The translations under genes and the position numbers were made by a program. Below are positions 1 through 10,022 of a stretch of 64,000 nt of DNA, piece by piece (within the stretch, counting starts at the first letter, position 1; each line of letters begins with the position of its first letter). Origin of the DNA: Muscardinus avellanarius (taxonomy: Eukaryota > Chordata > Mammalia > Rodentia > Gliridae); assembly GCA_963383645.1 (NCBI GenBank), contig OY726559.1, forward strand, positions 121,138,239 through 121,202,238. Direction: 5' to 3'. The notes below the pieces were generated by a model. The model was not told the DNA's origin. It ran no database searches and worked only from the letters and a program-made list of their open reading frames with translations.

Positions 1-690
1 AAAGTCACCCAAAAACATTCTTCCCGGGAGGAGAAAAGCAGTTGCCACAGTGTGAACCCCATCTGTAACTGTGGCCCTTCTCGTCCGCATCACACACATG
101 CACTCAGTCACATGTACTGAATCATCCTATGTGTATACTCTACCTCCCTGTGAACACTATGTCTTTGAAGATAAGAACCTTGTTTTAAAGGCCTTTGGTT
201 TTCTTGTAACACTCAGCACGCTGTACCAAGAATACAGCTGGGTCCTTTGTGACTTCCTTGGCGTCTCACAGAATGGAAACACCTGGCGTTTGGGTTGCGC
301 TCTTCTTCCGAAGAAACACAAAACACGTGACAGATACCAGATCGCCTCATTAATCTGCTGGGCCTTTATGATGAGCCGGTAGCAAAGATTGCTTCTAATA
401 ATAACGCTGCTGGGAACATAAAGCACTTTTATTTTCAGAGTACTTCTCCATACAGCTTCTCATTCTCACAGTTCAACCATCCTCAAGCCACAGGTATGCT
501 CCAGGTGAGCGCAACGGCGATTCTCTCAGGTTTCCTGTCAGTGCTCTCGGAGCCTGGCTCATCCCTGTAAGCCCCTCCCTCAGCCTGACTTTATGGATGG
601 CTGAGGCGAGCCTGAGGGCTTTCCCCCTGAGTGGGGATCCAATCAGGGCTCTCAACCCCCAACCCAAGGGAGTTATTAAAAGAAATCACC
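1..690. other. Non-repeat sequence, no gene recognised
   Basis: No SINE, LINE or MIR similarity that I can place. A minus-strand frame is open from about 426 to 157, but it has no convincing start or splice pair and stops before the only donor-like site near 147. Probably intronic or intergenic. Confidence 0.4.
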
Positions 691-696
691 CCTAGA

Positions 697-864
697 GCCG
701 GGCGTGGTGGAGGACGCTTGTAATCCCAGCATTTGGGAGGCTGAGACCGGAGTATTGGGACAGCCTCAGCTACCTAGTGAGGCCCGGTTTCAAAATAAAT
801 AAAAAATAGGGCAGGGGGTATAGCTCAGAGGTTGAATGCCCCTGGGTTCCACCCCTAGACCCGC
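697..864 (+). mobile_element. B1-dID SINE, subfamily A, internally deleted
   Basis: B1 head gccgggcgtggtgg is followed directly by a shortened linker and an A-type ID half ending cctagacccgc, then a poly-C run. About 30 bp of the central linker is missing. Confidence 0.9.
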
Positions 865-885
865 CCCCCCCCCCATCATCCCATT

Positions 886-1026
886 TGGGCATGGTAGCGC
901 ACACCTGTAATCTCAGTCTTAGAAGGCTGAGACAGGAGGATCACAGGTTGGAGGAAATCCTCAGCAAGTATTAAGACCCTCAACAACCTAGTAGGACCCT
1001 GTTTTCAAATGATAATAATAATAATA

Positions 1027-1067
<41 letters not shown>

Positions 1068-1128
1068 TAGGGCTGGCAGTGTAGCACAAAGGTAGAATGA
1101 TCCTGGGGTCCATTCCCCAGTACCACAA
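886..1128 (+). mobile_element. B1-dID SINE, subfamily D, with (ATA)n in its linker
   Basis: Degraded B1 half, then a (TAA/ATA)n expansion at about 1010-1062 in place of the A-rich linker, then an ID half ending ccccagtaccac. The expansion produces isoleucine/tyrosine-rich false ORFs on the minus strand. Confidence 0.9.
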
Positions 1129-1364
1129 CAAATAAATAAGAGAAACTGTCCCCGGCTTTAGCCAGACTATAGGAACTGAACAAAAACTCTGCATGTATCT
1201 TATCACAAGTTCTAAAGAATAAAATCGGGCTCTCCAGTGGGTGAGCGCCCACCTGTATACCTATAATGACTGAAAAAGGTCTTCCACGGGATGATTTTGG
1301 CCAGAGAGACTTTTTCCCATAGGAAATCTAACGCCTTCTCTTTTTAAATGATACTTAAAATTCT

Positions 1365-1462
1365 TATATCCATCAGACATTGTTCCAGGCACTGCACCTA
1401 CACGTTAGCTCATTCATAGCAGCCTCGAAGGAGATGCGGAAACCGAGGCTCACGCCCAGCAG
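1365..1462 (-). mobile_element. MIR fragment
   Basis: Reads 'ttccaggcactgcacc..cattcatagcagcc..gatgcggaaaccgaggctca', the antisense core of MIR with the expected order of motifs. Confidence 0.5.
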
Positions 1463-2360
1463 GCCACTCCGCTCATCCTGCGAGCGCCACTACAGACTTC
1501 CGCTCCTCCTACCAGCCCAGCCGGCTCCCGGGCTGCGGTCTTGCCTGGTGCTTAATGGAGGACAGGTACCGCCAGGCAGGCTGCCACCGTAGACAGGCAA
1601 GCCTCTTCCCATTCGTACACACTCTCTTCCTTCTGTATGACCAAAGCAAACAGCAACAGAATCACCCACTTTCCCCCAAAGGCCAACCCCGCCACGGGGT
1701 CCAGGCGGTGACTCACTGTCCCCTCTGGCCATCCCCTCTGGCCATCCCCTACTGATCTTTCCAATCCACTTTCACACACACTGTGGTAGGGACCCGCACT
1801 TAAAAAAAAAATTAAAGCAAAGAAAACCCAGCTCTGCCTTGGGAGCCAAGACTCTCCACGGGGCCACCGGCACAGGGCTGCTGCCTCGGGAGCCATCCAC
1901 TTCACCCCACGCAGGTCACACAGGCCTGTCTGCCTTGAGGTCACCCTGACCGCTTGTTGACTCTTATCGGACCTAGATTTTGACGGCGGATCCCTTCTTC
2001 CTCCAGTCCCTTCTCAACTGGCTCCCCGAGTCTCCCCCATTTCTCCAGTTACCCTGCTTCCTTCTAGGCTCCTTTTCCCACCCACTCTCTAAGCTCCAAG
2101 CTCCTCAGGACTCCACTCCAGCTGCTCCTCTCTCCTCCCCTGAGCTTCTCCACACTGACGCCCAGATGTGTACGCCCGGCTTAGCTCCCACTGTGCACCC
2201 CTGGGCTCCACACCTCGCTAGACATTTCACCCTGGACAGGATTTGATATCAACTCTTCATCCTGTGTAGCTTTCCTCCAAAAAGTATTTCCCTTCCAGTT
2301 TTTCCAGATAATGCCTCCTTTATCCATCTGATTGCTCACGCTAGAAATCCAGGGGTCTAA
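1463..2360. other. Unique sequence, pyrimidine-rich from about 1980 to 2250
   Basis: Several short overlapping ORFs exist on both strands but none has splice sites or recognisable protein content. An old LINE2-like origin is possible for 1980-2250 but not demonstrable by eye. Confidence 0.35.
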
Positions 2361-2562
2361 GCCAGGCATGGTGGCGCACATTTGTGATTTCAGTACCTGG
2401 GAGGCTGAGACAGGAGGATCACAGGTTCAAAGCCAGCCTTGGCAACTTAGGCCTTCAGCAACCTGGTGAGACACTGCTTCCAAATAAGAAATAAAAAATT
2501 GGGCTGTTGGAATAGCTTGGAGGTAGAATGTCTCAGGGTTCCATCCCTAGTGCCACAAAAAA
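2361..2562 (+). mobile_element. B1-dID SINE, subfamily D, with perfect TSD
   Basis: Complete dimer flanked by the identical 16-mer AGAAATCCAGGGGTCT at 2343-2358 and 2563-2578. The intact TSD fixes both ends and shows retroposition. Confidence 0.95.
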
Positions 2563-2578
2563 AGAAATCCAGGGGTCT

Positions 2579-2732
2579 TTTTTTGGTGCTGGGAATTAAA
2601 CCCAGGGGGCTCTGTACCTCTAAGCTACACCCCTAGCCCCTTTTTTTTTTTTATCTTTTCATTTAGAAATGAAGTTTCTGAAAAGTCGCAGAGGCTGGTT
2701 TTGAACCTGTGATCTCCTGGCTGTGAGTTATT
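2579..2732 (-). mobile_element. B1-dID SINE, truncated
   Basis: ID half and part of the B1 half in antisense, directly after the TSD of the previous plus-strand copy. The B1 5' end is missing. Confidence 0.85.
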
Positions 2733-2784
2733 CTTGACACTTTTCTCCCTAAACCCAAGCCCTCCCATGTCAAGTTAAAAGATT

Positions 2785-3066
2785 TTGTTGAATGAATGAA
2801 GTCTCAGCTTAAGTATTTCTTCTTTAAAGAGGAAGGATTCCTTAACACCGTGAATCTACATGAAATTTTCCATGACATTTTTTTCATAGCATCTCTGAGT
2901 TTTCCTATGTTTTATAATTGTATGTGTAACCAAGCGATTCATCTCTCCCACTGGACTAAGCTCTGTGAAGGTAGGACCAAGAATGAGTTGTTCGTATTAC
3001 TAGCGCTTACTACAATGCCTAGAACATCGTGGTATTTGCTCAGAAAATATGTTGCTTTCCAAAGAA
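2785..3066 (+). mobile_element. LINE2 (L2) 3' end
   Basis: Shows the characteristic L2 order: 'agtctcagcttaa', 'gaggattccttaacaccg', 'catagcatct', 'actggactaagctctgtgaa', 'acaatgcctagaacat', 'ttgctcagaaaatat'. Diverged and non-coding. Confidence 0.7.
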
Positions 3067-3092
3067 AATTAAAGCAGTATAGCAAAGAGACA

Positions 3093-3272
3093 GGTAGGTG
3101 TGGTGGCACACACTTGTAATCCTAGTACCTGGGAGGCTGAGACAGGAGGATCGTAGGTTTAAGGTCAGCTTCACCAACTTAGCAAGACTGTCAGCAATTT
3201 AGTGAGATTCTGTTTCCAGATAAAAAGTAAAAGGGTTGGGGGTGTAGCTTAAAGTTCAATTCCTAGTACCAT
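3093..3272 (+). mobile_element. B1-dID SINE, subfamily D
   Basis: Complete but diverged. The ID half has lost part of the 'gtagaatgcccctgg' segment. A degenerate acatacac/tgtatg tract follows to about 3320. Confidence 0.85.
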
Positions 3273-3369
3273 CTGTATGTACATACACACCCATACACAT
3301 CTGTGTTTATGGGTATGTATATTACAGGTGTCTCAGTAGTCTATTACAGGTACATGTGTATAATCTGTG

Positions 3370-3504
3370 AAGAGACACCTGCACGCTCAGGTTCGGTGCA
3401 GCATTATTTACAAGAGCCAAGATGTGGAACCAACCTGAGTACATCAGCGGGTGAATGGAAAAAGAGAACGCCCACAATATTTCATCTTTAAGAAGAATGA
3501 AATT
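3370..3504 (+). mobile_element. L1 3' fragment, copy 1
   Basis: Contains 'gcagcattatttacaag', 'agccaagatgtggaacc' and 'gggtgaatggaaaaag', the hallmark region near the 3' end of mammalian L1. Cut by a SINE at its 3' side. Confidence 0.75.
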
Positions 3505-3505
3505 A

Positions 3506-3640
3506 GCCAGGCATGGTGGTGCATGCCTATAATTCCAGCACTTAAGAGGCTCAGACAAGAGGATCACAGATTCAAGGACAGCTTCAACAATTTAGTGAGG
3601 CCCTCAGCAGCTTAACAAACCCTGTTTAAAAAAAAAAAAG
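3506..3640 (+). mobile_element. B1 half of a B1-dID SINE (no ID half)
   Basis: B1 monomer ends in a poly-A run at 3628-3639 where the ID half should follow. Confidence 0.85.
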
Positions 3641-3641
3641 G

Positions 3642-3847
3642 GTCGGGTATGGTGGCGCACGCTTGTAATGCCAGCATTCGGGGAGGCTGAGACCGGAGGA
3701 TCACAGTTTGCAGACAGACTCAGCTACTTAGTGAGGCCCTCTGCAACTCAGTGAGACCCTGTTTCAAAATACAGAATGAAAAACAGGGCAGGGGGTGTAG
3801 CTGAGAGGTCAAATGCCCCTGGGTTCCATCCCCAGACCCGCAAAAAA
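3642..3847 (+). mobile_element. B1-dID SINE, subfamily A
   Basis: Complete dimer with 'ctctgcaactcagtgag' and ending 'ccccagacccgc' plus an A tail. It sits between two L1 3' fragments. Confidence 0.92.
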
Positions 3848-4290
3848 AGCCAAACAGCCGAGGTGTCCATCAAAAAAATTATGGGATAGCACACAATAGA
3901 ATTCTACTCACCCACAAAGGGGAAAATTATGTCACTTGCAAGGAAATGGATGGACCTGAAGATTATTCTAAATGAGATTAGTCAGTCACAAGAAGTGAAA
4001 GGTCGGATGTTTCCCCTCATACGTGGAAGCCAGGGAGAAACTGGGATCAAAATTGTCTCGAGGAAGGACTCTAGACAGAGGAGGAGACACCCTAGAGGAC
4101 TGGTGCAGGGTACCTGAGGGAGGGAGATCCAAGGGGAGCCTTCAACGGACATGATGTACGAGCGCAAAAGTACCAGTGCCCATCACCCTGTCCTGCACGG
4201 GAGCGAGGCGTGCTGAGTGCACGTGGCCTATCAGTCCCAACTTTATCATGATCTATGACCACAATGTACTAATAAAAAGAAATCAAAATA
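3848..4290 (+). mobile_element. L1 3' end, copy 2
   Basis: Overlaps copy 1 in consensus ('ccgaggtgtccatcaa'), then 'ggaaatggatggacctg' and a long GC-richer 3' UTR. It ends with 'ccacaatgtactaataaa', which recurs at the ends of the L1 pieces near 19.75 and 49.43 kb. ORF2 is not readable. Confidence 0.8.
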
Positions 4291-4297
4291 AACAATG

Positions 4298-4356
4298 AAA
4301 AGGGCTGGAGGCATGGCTTGAAAGCAGAATGCCCCTGGGTTCAATCCCCAGTACCG
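4298..4356 (+). mobile_element. Solitary ID half
   Basis: A/B-box segment ending 'gggttcaatccccagtacc' without a B1 half, attached to the A-rich end of the L1. Followed by a short (CA)n. Confidence 0.75.
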
Positions 4357-4391
4357 CGTACATGTACCCACACACACACACTCACGCAAGC

Positions 4392-4518
4392 CCAAAATAC
4401 TATCATCGAAGACCTAGATGAACACAAGAACATTATGTTGAGTGACATAAACCAAACCAGAAAGACAAATACTGCATGATCTCATAGGTATTTGGAATCT
4501 AAAGTGGTTGAATTCAGA
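4392..4518 (+). mobile_element. L1 3' fragment, 5' piece
   Basis: Contains 'gacaaatactgcatgatct', standard in L1 3' regions. Split by the next SINE and resumed at 4753. Confidence 0.8.
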
Positions 4519-4750
4519 GCCAGGCGTGGTGCTGCACACCTGTAATCCCAGTACTTGGGAGGCTGAGGGAGGAGGAATGCGGGTTTGAGGACAGCCTCAG
4601 CAGGTGGTGAGAAAGACTTATCAAGTTAAGACCCTGATCAGCCTAGTGAGACCCTGTTTTCAAATAAGAAATAAAATTGGACTGGGAGGTGTAGCTTGAA
4701 GGTAGGATGCCTCTGGGTTCAATCCCCAGAAACACACACACACACACACA
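4519..4750 (+). mobile_element. B1-dID SINE, subfamily D, inside L1
   Basis: Complete copy with a (CA)n tail. TSD gtggttgaattcagag (4504-4519) versus atggttgaattcaaag (4753-4768), 14/16 identical. Confidence 0.93.
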
Positions 4751-4752
4751 AA

Positions 4753-4870
4753 ATGGTTGAATTCAAAGCAGCAGAGAGCAGAATGGTGCTTGCCAGGGAA
4801 CGGGGAGTGAAGAGTAGGAGTTGGGTGATATTAAGAAGAAAAATCTGTTGAATATAAAAGCTGTAACTTT
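4753..4870 (+). mobile_element. L1 3' fragment, continuation
   Basis: Continues the L1 interrupted at 4518: 'agcagaatggtgcttgcca' and 'gtaggagttgggtgat'. Confidence 0.75.
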
Positions 4871-6312
4871 CCCCATGATCACCTTTGTACGCCGGGGCTG
4901 TGCCTAGTGCTATCATCCCGGTCTACTCACCGAAACCCCGAGGGTCAGGACACTGCTGTGCTCATCCTGGTGGGGACCAGTCCAGGAATCCCTTTCCAAA
5001 GGCGATGCTCACCTGCACAAAAGTAAATGGAGGGAAACAATTTCTAAGTGGAGTAAGAAAGTCAACATTAGTTTGTCACTGAAAACCTCAAGAAAAAAAC
5101 AAAAACAAAAACAGGTTTTCTATTTGTTTTAGAACATGCGTTTAAGAGGAAGTTGTCGTCGCCCATGTCAACAGACTCTCCCCCCAACCACTGCAAGGTG
5201 CATATACGGTCTGGAGACATCTCGGGGGCCCTTGTGGCTGCCCCTCCCTCCCAAATGCACATTTTATTTTCAGAGGCTGGAGAAATGTTACGTGCAAATG
5301 AAATCGATTTTTCTACTTCTGAAATTCTGGGCATTTAGTATGGGCATTTTTTGCTTCTGCCCGTTTCTTGTTAGTAGAGAGAATTGAGTGCTGACTGTAA
5401 AGGTGAAAAGAGACAAAATTCCAGGTGGGCTTCTGAATTTACCAAGTGAAGACCACTCAGCCCCTCCCTCCTCTCAGCCTAACTCTGCCTGGCATGCCTC
5501 CAGCAAGAATCTGTCTTTTCATAGACATCGGAGAGTACTCGGGCTGGATGACCCGGCCAGATGAGTTCCTTTTATGTGGTGCCCACTGTGTGCGGAGCCC
5601 TGTGTTGACCTGAGCTAGACGGCGTCAGTCAGGCACGCGGTTACTAATCAATCTCAACTATTTCCAACACTGACTTTACAAACTAGAATGAGGACACTTG
5701 AGCCTCTCCTTTACCCGGAATTTACAGAGTTTCGAAAGTATAAGGGGAAACTAAGTCCCAGACTGTCTCCAGCCCAAATTATTTACAAACCTTCAAAAGA
5801 AAACAATATTGGGTTGATGTGAAGTTTTAAGGAAATTCACAAATTAATCTGACCAAGCTCAAAATCACCTCGAAACTTCCCATGATGCTCTCCTACTTCC
5901 CTGCTCTAAGAAGTCAAGTTTATTAGAACTATGTCATGTTTAACAAATTTCATTTCTATGCTATGACCACTACTCCATAAAAGGCATAGTGTCAAACTTA
6001 GAATGTGGAACTAAAAGGCCTCAGGATTCCATTCCTAGCTCATTCTTCTGGCGAGCCAACTGCTCAGAGGCTTCTTCTCAGAGAAAGTACACAGTAGGAA
6101 GACCCAGTCTTTTCTAACACAGAGAGAAAAACAAACTATACCATGGCCGTGAATAGAAAACCTTGGTACACACAAAACAGTAATGTCGGTTCTACTCTTC
6201 CTGGGTAATATACATCTACTGTCTTCAATAACTGACATATTTTAAGAAAACATAAACATTCTCATCAAGCTGAAGAAGTTTAGCAAAATGCAAGCATTCC
6301 AATATGAACTGC
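4871..6312. other. Unique sequence; possible MIR remnant 5560-5720
   Basis: No gene assigned. Plus-strand acceptor-like signals occur at about 5131 and 5262, but the frames after them close quickly. The stretch at 5560-5720 has a weak antisense MIR pattern. Confidence 0.35.
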
Positions 6313-6315
6313 TTA

Positions 6316-6540
6316 GCCGGGCGTGGTGGCGCACGCTTGTAATCCCAGAATTAGGGAGGCTGAGACCTGGAGGATCGCGGTTTGTGGACAGCCTCAGCTA
6401 CTTAGTGAGGCCCTCTGCAACTCAGTGAGACCCGGTTTCAAAATAAAGAATAAAAATTAGGGCAGGGGGTATAGCTCGGAGGTCAAATGCCCCTGGGTTC
6501 CATCCCCAGACCCGCAAAAAAAAAAAAAAAAAAAAAAAAA
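6316..6540 (+). mobile_element. B1-dID SINE, subfamily A, poly-A tailed
   Basis: Near-consensus A copy with an A27-like tail. The flank aactgct occurs before the element and after the tail, giving a short TSD. Confidence 0.95.
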
Positions 6541-6549
6541 CTGCTACCA

Positions 6550-6740
6550 TCACCACTTAGAAGGGCTGCCTCCTCTGTGACAACCCTGTTCTCTGTGGCC
6601 TATAGCACACTACAACACTTCTAAGACTGTAGCACTGTTATATGCAGACAGGGAACTCCCTAAATATAAGGCCACTCAGCACCTGGGCATGCAGCACCCA
6701 GCAGGAACTCCGTGAATGCCTGTTGAGGACTAAATGCATG
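6550..6740 (+). mobile_element. Possible L2 3' end
   Basis: Order of 'gacagggaactccctaa', 'cccagcaggaactccgtgaa' and 'tgcctgttgagga' fits the last 100 bp of L2. Highly diverged; the remaining stretch to 6954 is unassigned. Confidence 0.4.
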
Positions 6741-6954
6741 CTACCTTCACCTCGCATGCAACATACCAAAGGTAACATAATAAAACACCTGTCCAACTCC
6801 TCACTACCTGCTCTCACCTCGGCCCTCTGAGATGAGCCCGTTCAAGTCCCTGTTCTCACAGAAAAGTATTAAGTAACTGCACTTGCAGCTTTGCTTTGCA
6901 TTTAATTTGATAACTTTTACCTGGGAACTGCTAAAATAATAAGTAAATGCTTTT

Positions 6955-7427
6955 TGTTGTTGTTGTTTTGGGGTTTTTTTTGTGGGTTTTTTGGCAATAC
7001 TGGGGATGGAACCCAAGGGCATTCTACCTCCGAGCTACACCTCCTAGCCCTATTCTTTAGTCTTTTAAATTTATTTATTTTTTATTTTTTGGGTGGTACT
7101 AGGGGTGGAATCCAGGGGCTTTTCTACCTCCAGGCTATACTCTCAGACCTATTTTATACTTTATTTAGAAACAGGGTCTCACTAAGTTGCTGAGAGCCTC
7201 ACTAAGTAGCTGAGGCTGGCTTTGAACCTGTGCGAGCCTCCTGTCTCAGCCTCCCAAGCACTGGGATTACAAGCGTGCGCCACAACTAGTCTTTTTTATT
7301 TTTGAAGCAGGGTCTCACTGAGTTGCAAAGGGCCTCTCTGAAGTAGCTGAGGCTATCCATGAACCGTGATCCTCCGGTTTCCGCCTCCCGAATGCTGGGT
7401 TTACAAGTATGTGCCACCATGCCCGGC
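6955..7427 (-). mobile_element. B1-dID SINE split by a nested SINE
   Basis: ID half at 6955-7057 and B1 half at 7296-7427 belong to one older copy. The insertion point is the A-rich linker. Confidence 0.9.
7067..7286 (-). mobile_element. Nested B1-dID SINE, subfamily B
   Basis: Complete copy inside the previous one, same orientation. TSD tagtctttt at 7058-7066 and 7287-7295. Confidence 0.92.
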
Positions 7428-7454
7428 TAATAAACGTGGTTTTTTTTTTTTTTA

Positions 7455-7656
7455 GGCTGGGCATGGTGGTACTTGCTTGTAATCCCAGCATTCGGGAAGC
7501 TGAGACCAGAGGATCAAGGTTCATGGACAGCCTCAGCTACTAAGTGAGGCCCTTTGCAACGCAGTGAGACCCTATTTCAAAATAAAGAATAAAAAAGAGG
7601 GCAGGGGGTGTAGCTAGGAGGTTGAATGCCCCTGGGTTTTCTCCCCAGACCTGCAA

Positions 7657-7703
<47 letters not shown>
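7455..7703 (+). mobile_element. B1-dID SINE, subfamily A, (AAAT)n tail
   Basis: Tail (AAAT)n at 7656-7703. TSD aaacgtggtttt before versus aaatgtggtttt after (11/12). Confidence 0.93.
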
Positions 7704-8193
7704 ATGTGGTTTTAACTTACAAGGAACCATATACATAAAGTAACAAAATTCTAATAGATTCAGACTAAATCACAGAAGTTACGGGCTTATCAAGATCTTT
7801 ACCTTGAGGTGTCCAATCTGCTCTCTCTTCTACATCAGGACACAGAAGAGCTTCCCCAAAATGATTTCTACCACCCAAACAGAACGGGATTTTTAGGTCA
7901 AAGTGGAATGACACTAGTCCCACATTCAGTCCTACAAGGACAAGAAGAAAGGAAAAGTTCATACCCAATTTATGCTGATTCCAAAGAAAACGACCAACTC
8001 CCCAATTCTCTGTGCCCAAAGCAATATTTGGAAATAGTATGAAGGCAATTAGGTAAAAAATGGGGAAGGGAGGCAAAACCATTGACACTCAAAATACCAG
8101 TTGGCGATAGGCTGCAGCCCAAATCTGTCCTACCGAGGAAAAAAGCTTAAATGCAAGTGGCCTCATATATGGTATGTAACTTTAAAAAAAATC
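7704..8193. other. Unique sequence around the exon candidate
   Basis: No repeat recognised. Apart from the minus-strand exon candidate, a 77-codon plus-strand frame (7812-8042) overlaps it but has no acceptor or donor and is probably its shadow. Confidence 0.4.
7803..7931 (-). CDS. Candidate internal coding exon, gene unknown
   Basis: On the minus strand a long pyrimidine tract (complement of 7934-7958) leads to acceptor cttgtag|GACTG. 129 bp later comes donor CTCAAG|GTAAAG. One frame is open across all 42 whole codons; the other two stop within the first few codons. The length is divisible by three and both splice phases are 1, so the exon would be symmetric. The peptide begins LNVGLVSFHF and ends EERADWTPQ; I do not recognise a family. 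It lies on the strand expected for a gene starting in the CpG island 4 kb away. An open frame this short arises by chance reasonably often (about one in eight by a random-codon estimate), so the evidence is mainly the paired splice sites. It could also be a non-coding or cryptic exon. Confidence 0.35.
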
Positions 8194-8199
8194 AGTTGG

Positions 8200-8405
8200 G
8201 CCGGGCGTGGTGGTGCACGCTTGCAATCCCCGCGCTTGGGAGGCTGAGACAGGAGGATCGCACTGGTTCGGAGCCAGCCTCGCTGGCTTAAGAGACCCTG
8301 TTTCCAAAAATAAAAAAAGTATAAAATAGGTCTGGGAGTGTAGCCCGGAGGTAGAAGGGCTTCCAGAAACCCCAGTACCACCAAAAAAAAAAAAAAAAAA
8401 AAAAA
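8200..8405 (+). mobile_element. B1-dID SINE, subfamily C
   Basis: Short linker 'gctggcttaagagaccctg', ID half ending 'aaaccccagtaccacc', A tail. TSD agttgg at 8194-8199 and 8404-8409. Confidence 0.94.
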
Positions 8406-8437
8406 GTTGGTCTAGAGGGGAAAAAAATTAGTATAAA

Positions 8438-9120
8438 GCAGGCTTTCTTAACCTGGGATTCACTGACTACCCTGGGGCCTGTGAACAGATTAGGGAGGTT
8501 GCTGGGAAAGCTCAGATCTTCATTTTGACTAATCTCTAAGTAAAAGTTAGTGGCACAGCCTTCCAGTGTGAATGTTACTGTAACAACTCATGACAGCATC
8601 AGCAACCCCGCAACTGTGTGACCAGTAGAACCACAAGACATTTTCACCTTATGTTACATAGTTGCTCCAGGGACCCAAACAGAACACTCAACTCTGCTTC
8701 AAAATGACAGTATCATTAGATCCACAGCTACATTATTTAGTATGTTATAAAAGAAACATATATGTTGCTATATCACAATTAACATTGTGATTGCTATCTC
8801 CATTTCATTGGTAATTTTGTGTATTTTGTGAATTAAAAAAATATTCTCAGCAGGGCATGGTGGCACATGCCTATAATCCTACTACTTAGGAAGCTGAAAT
8901 AGGATCGTATGTTCGAGGCCAGCCTCAATAATTTAGCAAGACCCTCTTCAACTTAGTGAGACCTTGTTTCAAAATTAAAAATGGAAAAGGCCGAGGGTGT
9001 CTCTCCGAGGTAAAAAGCCCCTGCATTCAATCCTCAGTAACAACAACAAATCTAAGAAGGGGTCTTGTGCCTCACTAGACTGCCAAAGGGGTGCATGGGA
9101 TATAAAAGCTAAAAATCTTT
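8438..9120 (+). mobile_element. hAT-type DNA transposon fossil, split by a SINE
   Basis: Left end 'ggctttcttaacctggga' with internal 'ttcattttgactaatctct' and 'gtaaaagttagtggca'; right end 'aagaaggggtcttgtgcct', 'actgccaaaggggtgcatg'. These match the order of a non-autonomous mammalian hAT family known to me by its ends rather than a certain name. No transposase. The SINE at 8850-9049 interrupts it. Confidence 0.6.
8850..9049 (+). mobile_element. B1-dID SINE, subfamily D, inside the hAT fossil
   Basis: Complete, moderately diverged copy ending 'caatcctcagtaacaac'. The host element resumes at about 9050. Confidence 0.9.
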
Positions 9121-9283
9121 GCCGGACGTGATAGCACATGCTTGTAATGAGACAGGAGGGTTGCACAGGTTCGAAGCCAGCCTCAGCTACTTAGTGAGCC
9201 CCTGTTTCCAAATAAAATATTAAAAAATAGGTCTGGGAGTAGAGTCTGGAGGTAGAAAAACCCCTGGGTTCCATCCCTAGTAC

Positions 9284-9334
<51 letters not shown>
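9121..9334 (+). mobile_element. B1-dID SINE, subfamily B, (AT)n tail
   Basis: B1 half lacks about 30 bp after 'cttgtaat'. The ID half ends 'ccctagtaccac' and runs straight into (AT)n, 9286-9334. Confidence 0.9.
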
Positions 9335-9340
<6 letters not shown>

Positions 9341-9869
9341 TGGATCTAAAGCAATAAAAATATCTACAAGCTCTACCATAATCTTCATCAAGGCAGACGG
9401 AGACGCCAGTCACTCTCCCAATATTATTTCATAGCTGGAGAACATGAAGCCAGAAGTCAAGAAATATGTCCACCGCCACATCCACACACAGGGTGGCCAG
9501 GCCTAGGCCACTACCACAGCATCCAAGTTACAGCATCTGCCTCTCCACTCTCCCGTGGGGGCTGGCCTTTTGCTTATATTTTTACAATTGCCATCGCTAG
9601 CACCATCTTGCCACCAAATGGAGAAGACATTCCCTTTCGAAACGAATATAAAACCCAAATTCAGACAGCAGAACAAGACAGATGTAGAAGAAACTCCTTT
9701 TCCCTCCTTCATCAAACGCGCTGCTGTGAATGTTACGGAAGCGGAATCTGCTCTGTTAGTGAGACGGTCCTTTTGTAGAAGTGAGAAAAAAAAAAGTTGG
9801 GCTACTCAATTTCTCATTCTCAGAGGTGTTCAAAGTATCCTGCAGATAAAGCACTAACTCGTTGGGCTG
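9335..9869. other. Unique sequence with a 67-codon+ plus-strand frame
   Basis: A plus-strand frame from 9555 to 9857 contains a hydrophilic segment (EKTFPFETNIKPKF...) from 9619. There is no splice or promoter signal and no known family. Confidence 0.25.
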
Positions 9870-10022
9870 AAATGCTGTGGTGAGGAGTTAGAGCAGGGAG
9901 CATGACCACTTCATAGATGGACAACTGGAGGATGAACGAGAGACTTGTTCAAAGCCGCCCATTAATCAATGGGAGAGTTAACTTGAGTCCACCTTCAAGG
10001 CTTCAGCCACTGTACCAAGTCA
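9870..10022 (-). mobile_element. MIR fragment
   Basis: Antisense MIR core: 'cttcatagatggacaact', 'gagacttgttcaaagcc', 'ttcagccactgtaccaa'. Confidence 0.65.

Noticed and set aside
157..426. 89-codon minus-strand ORF near the left edge as an exon
   Set aside because: Acceptor-like sequence exists near 409, but the frame stops at 157 before the only donor-like site at about 147.
3370..4870. Possible intact L1
   Set aside because: Only 3' ends from at least three different L1 copies; no readable ORF1 or ORF2.
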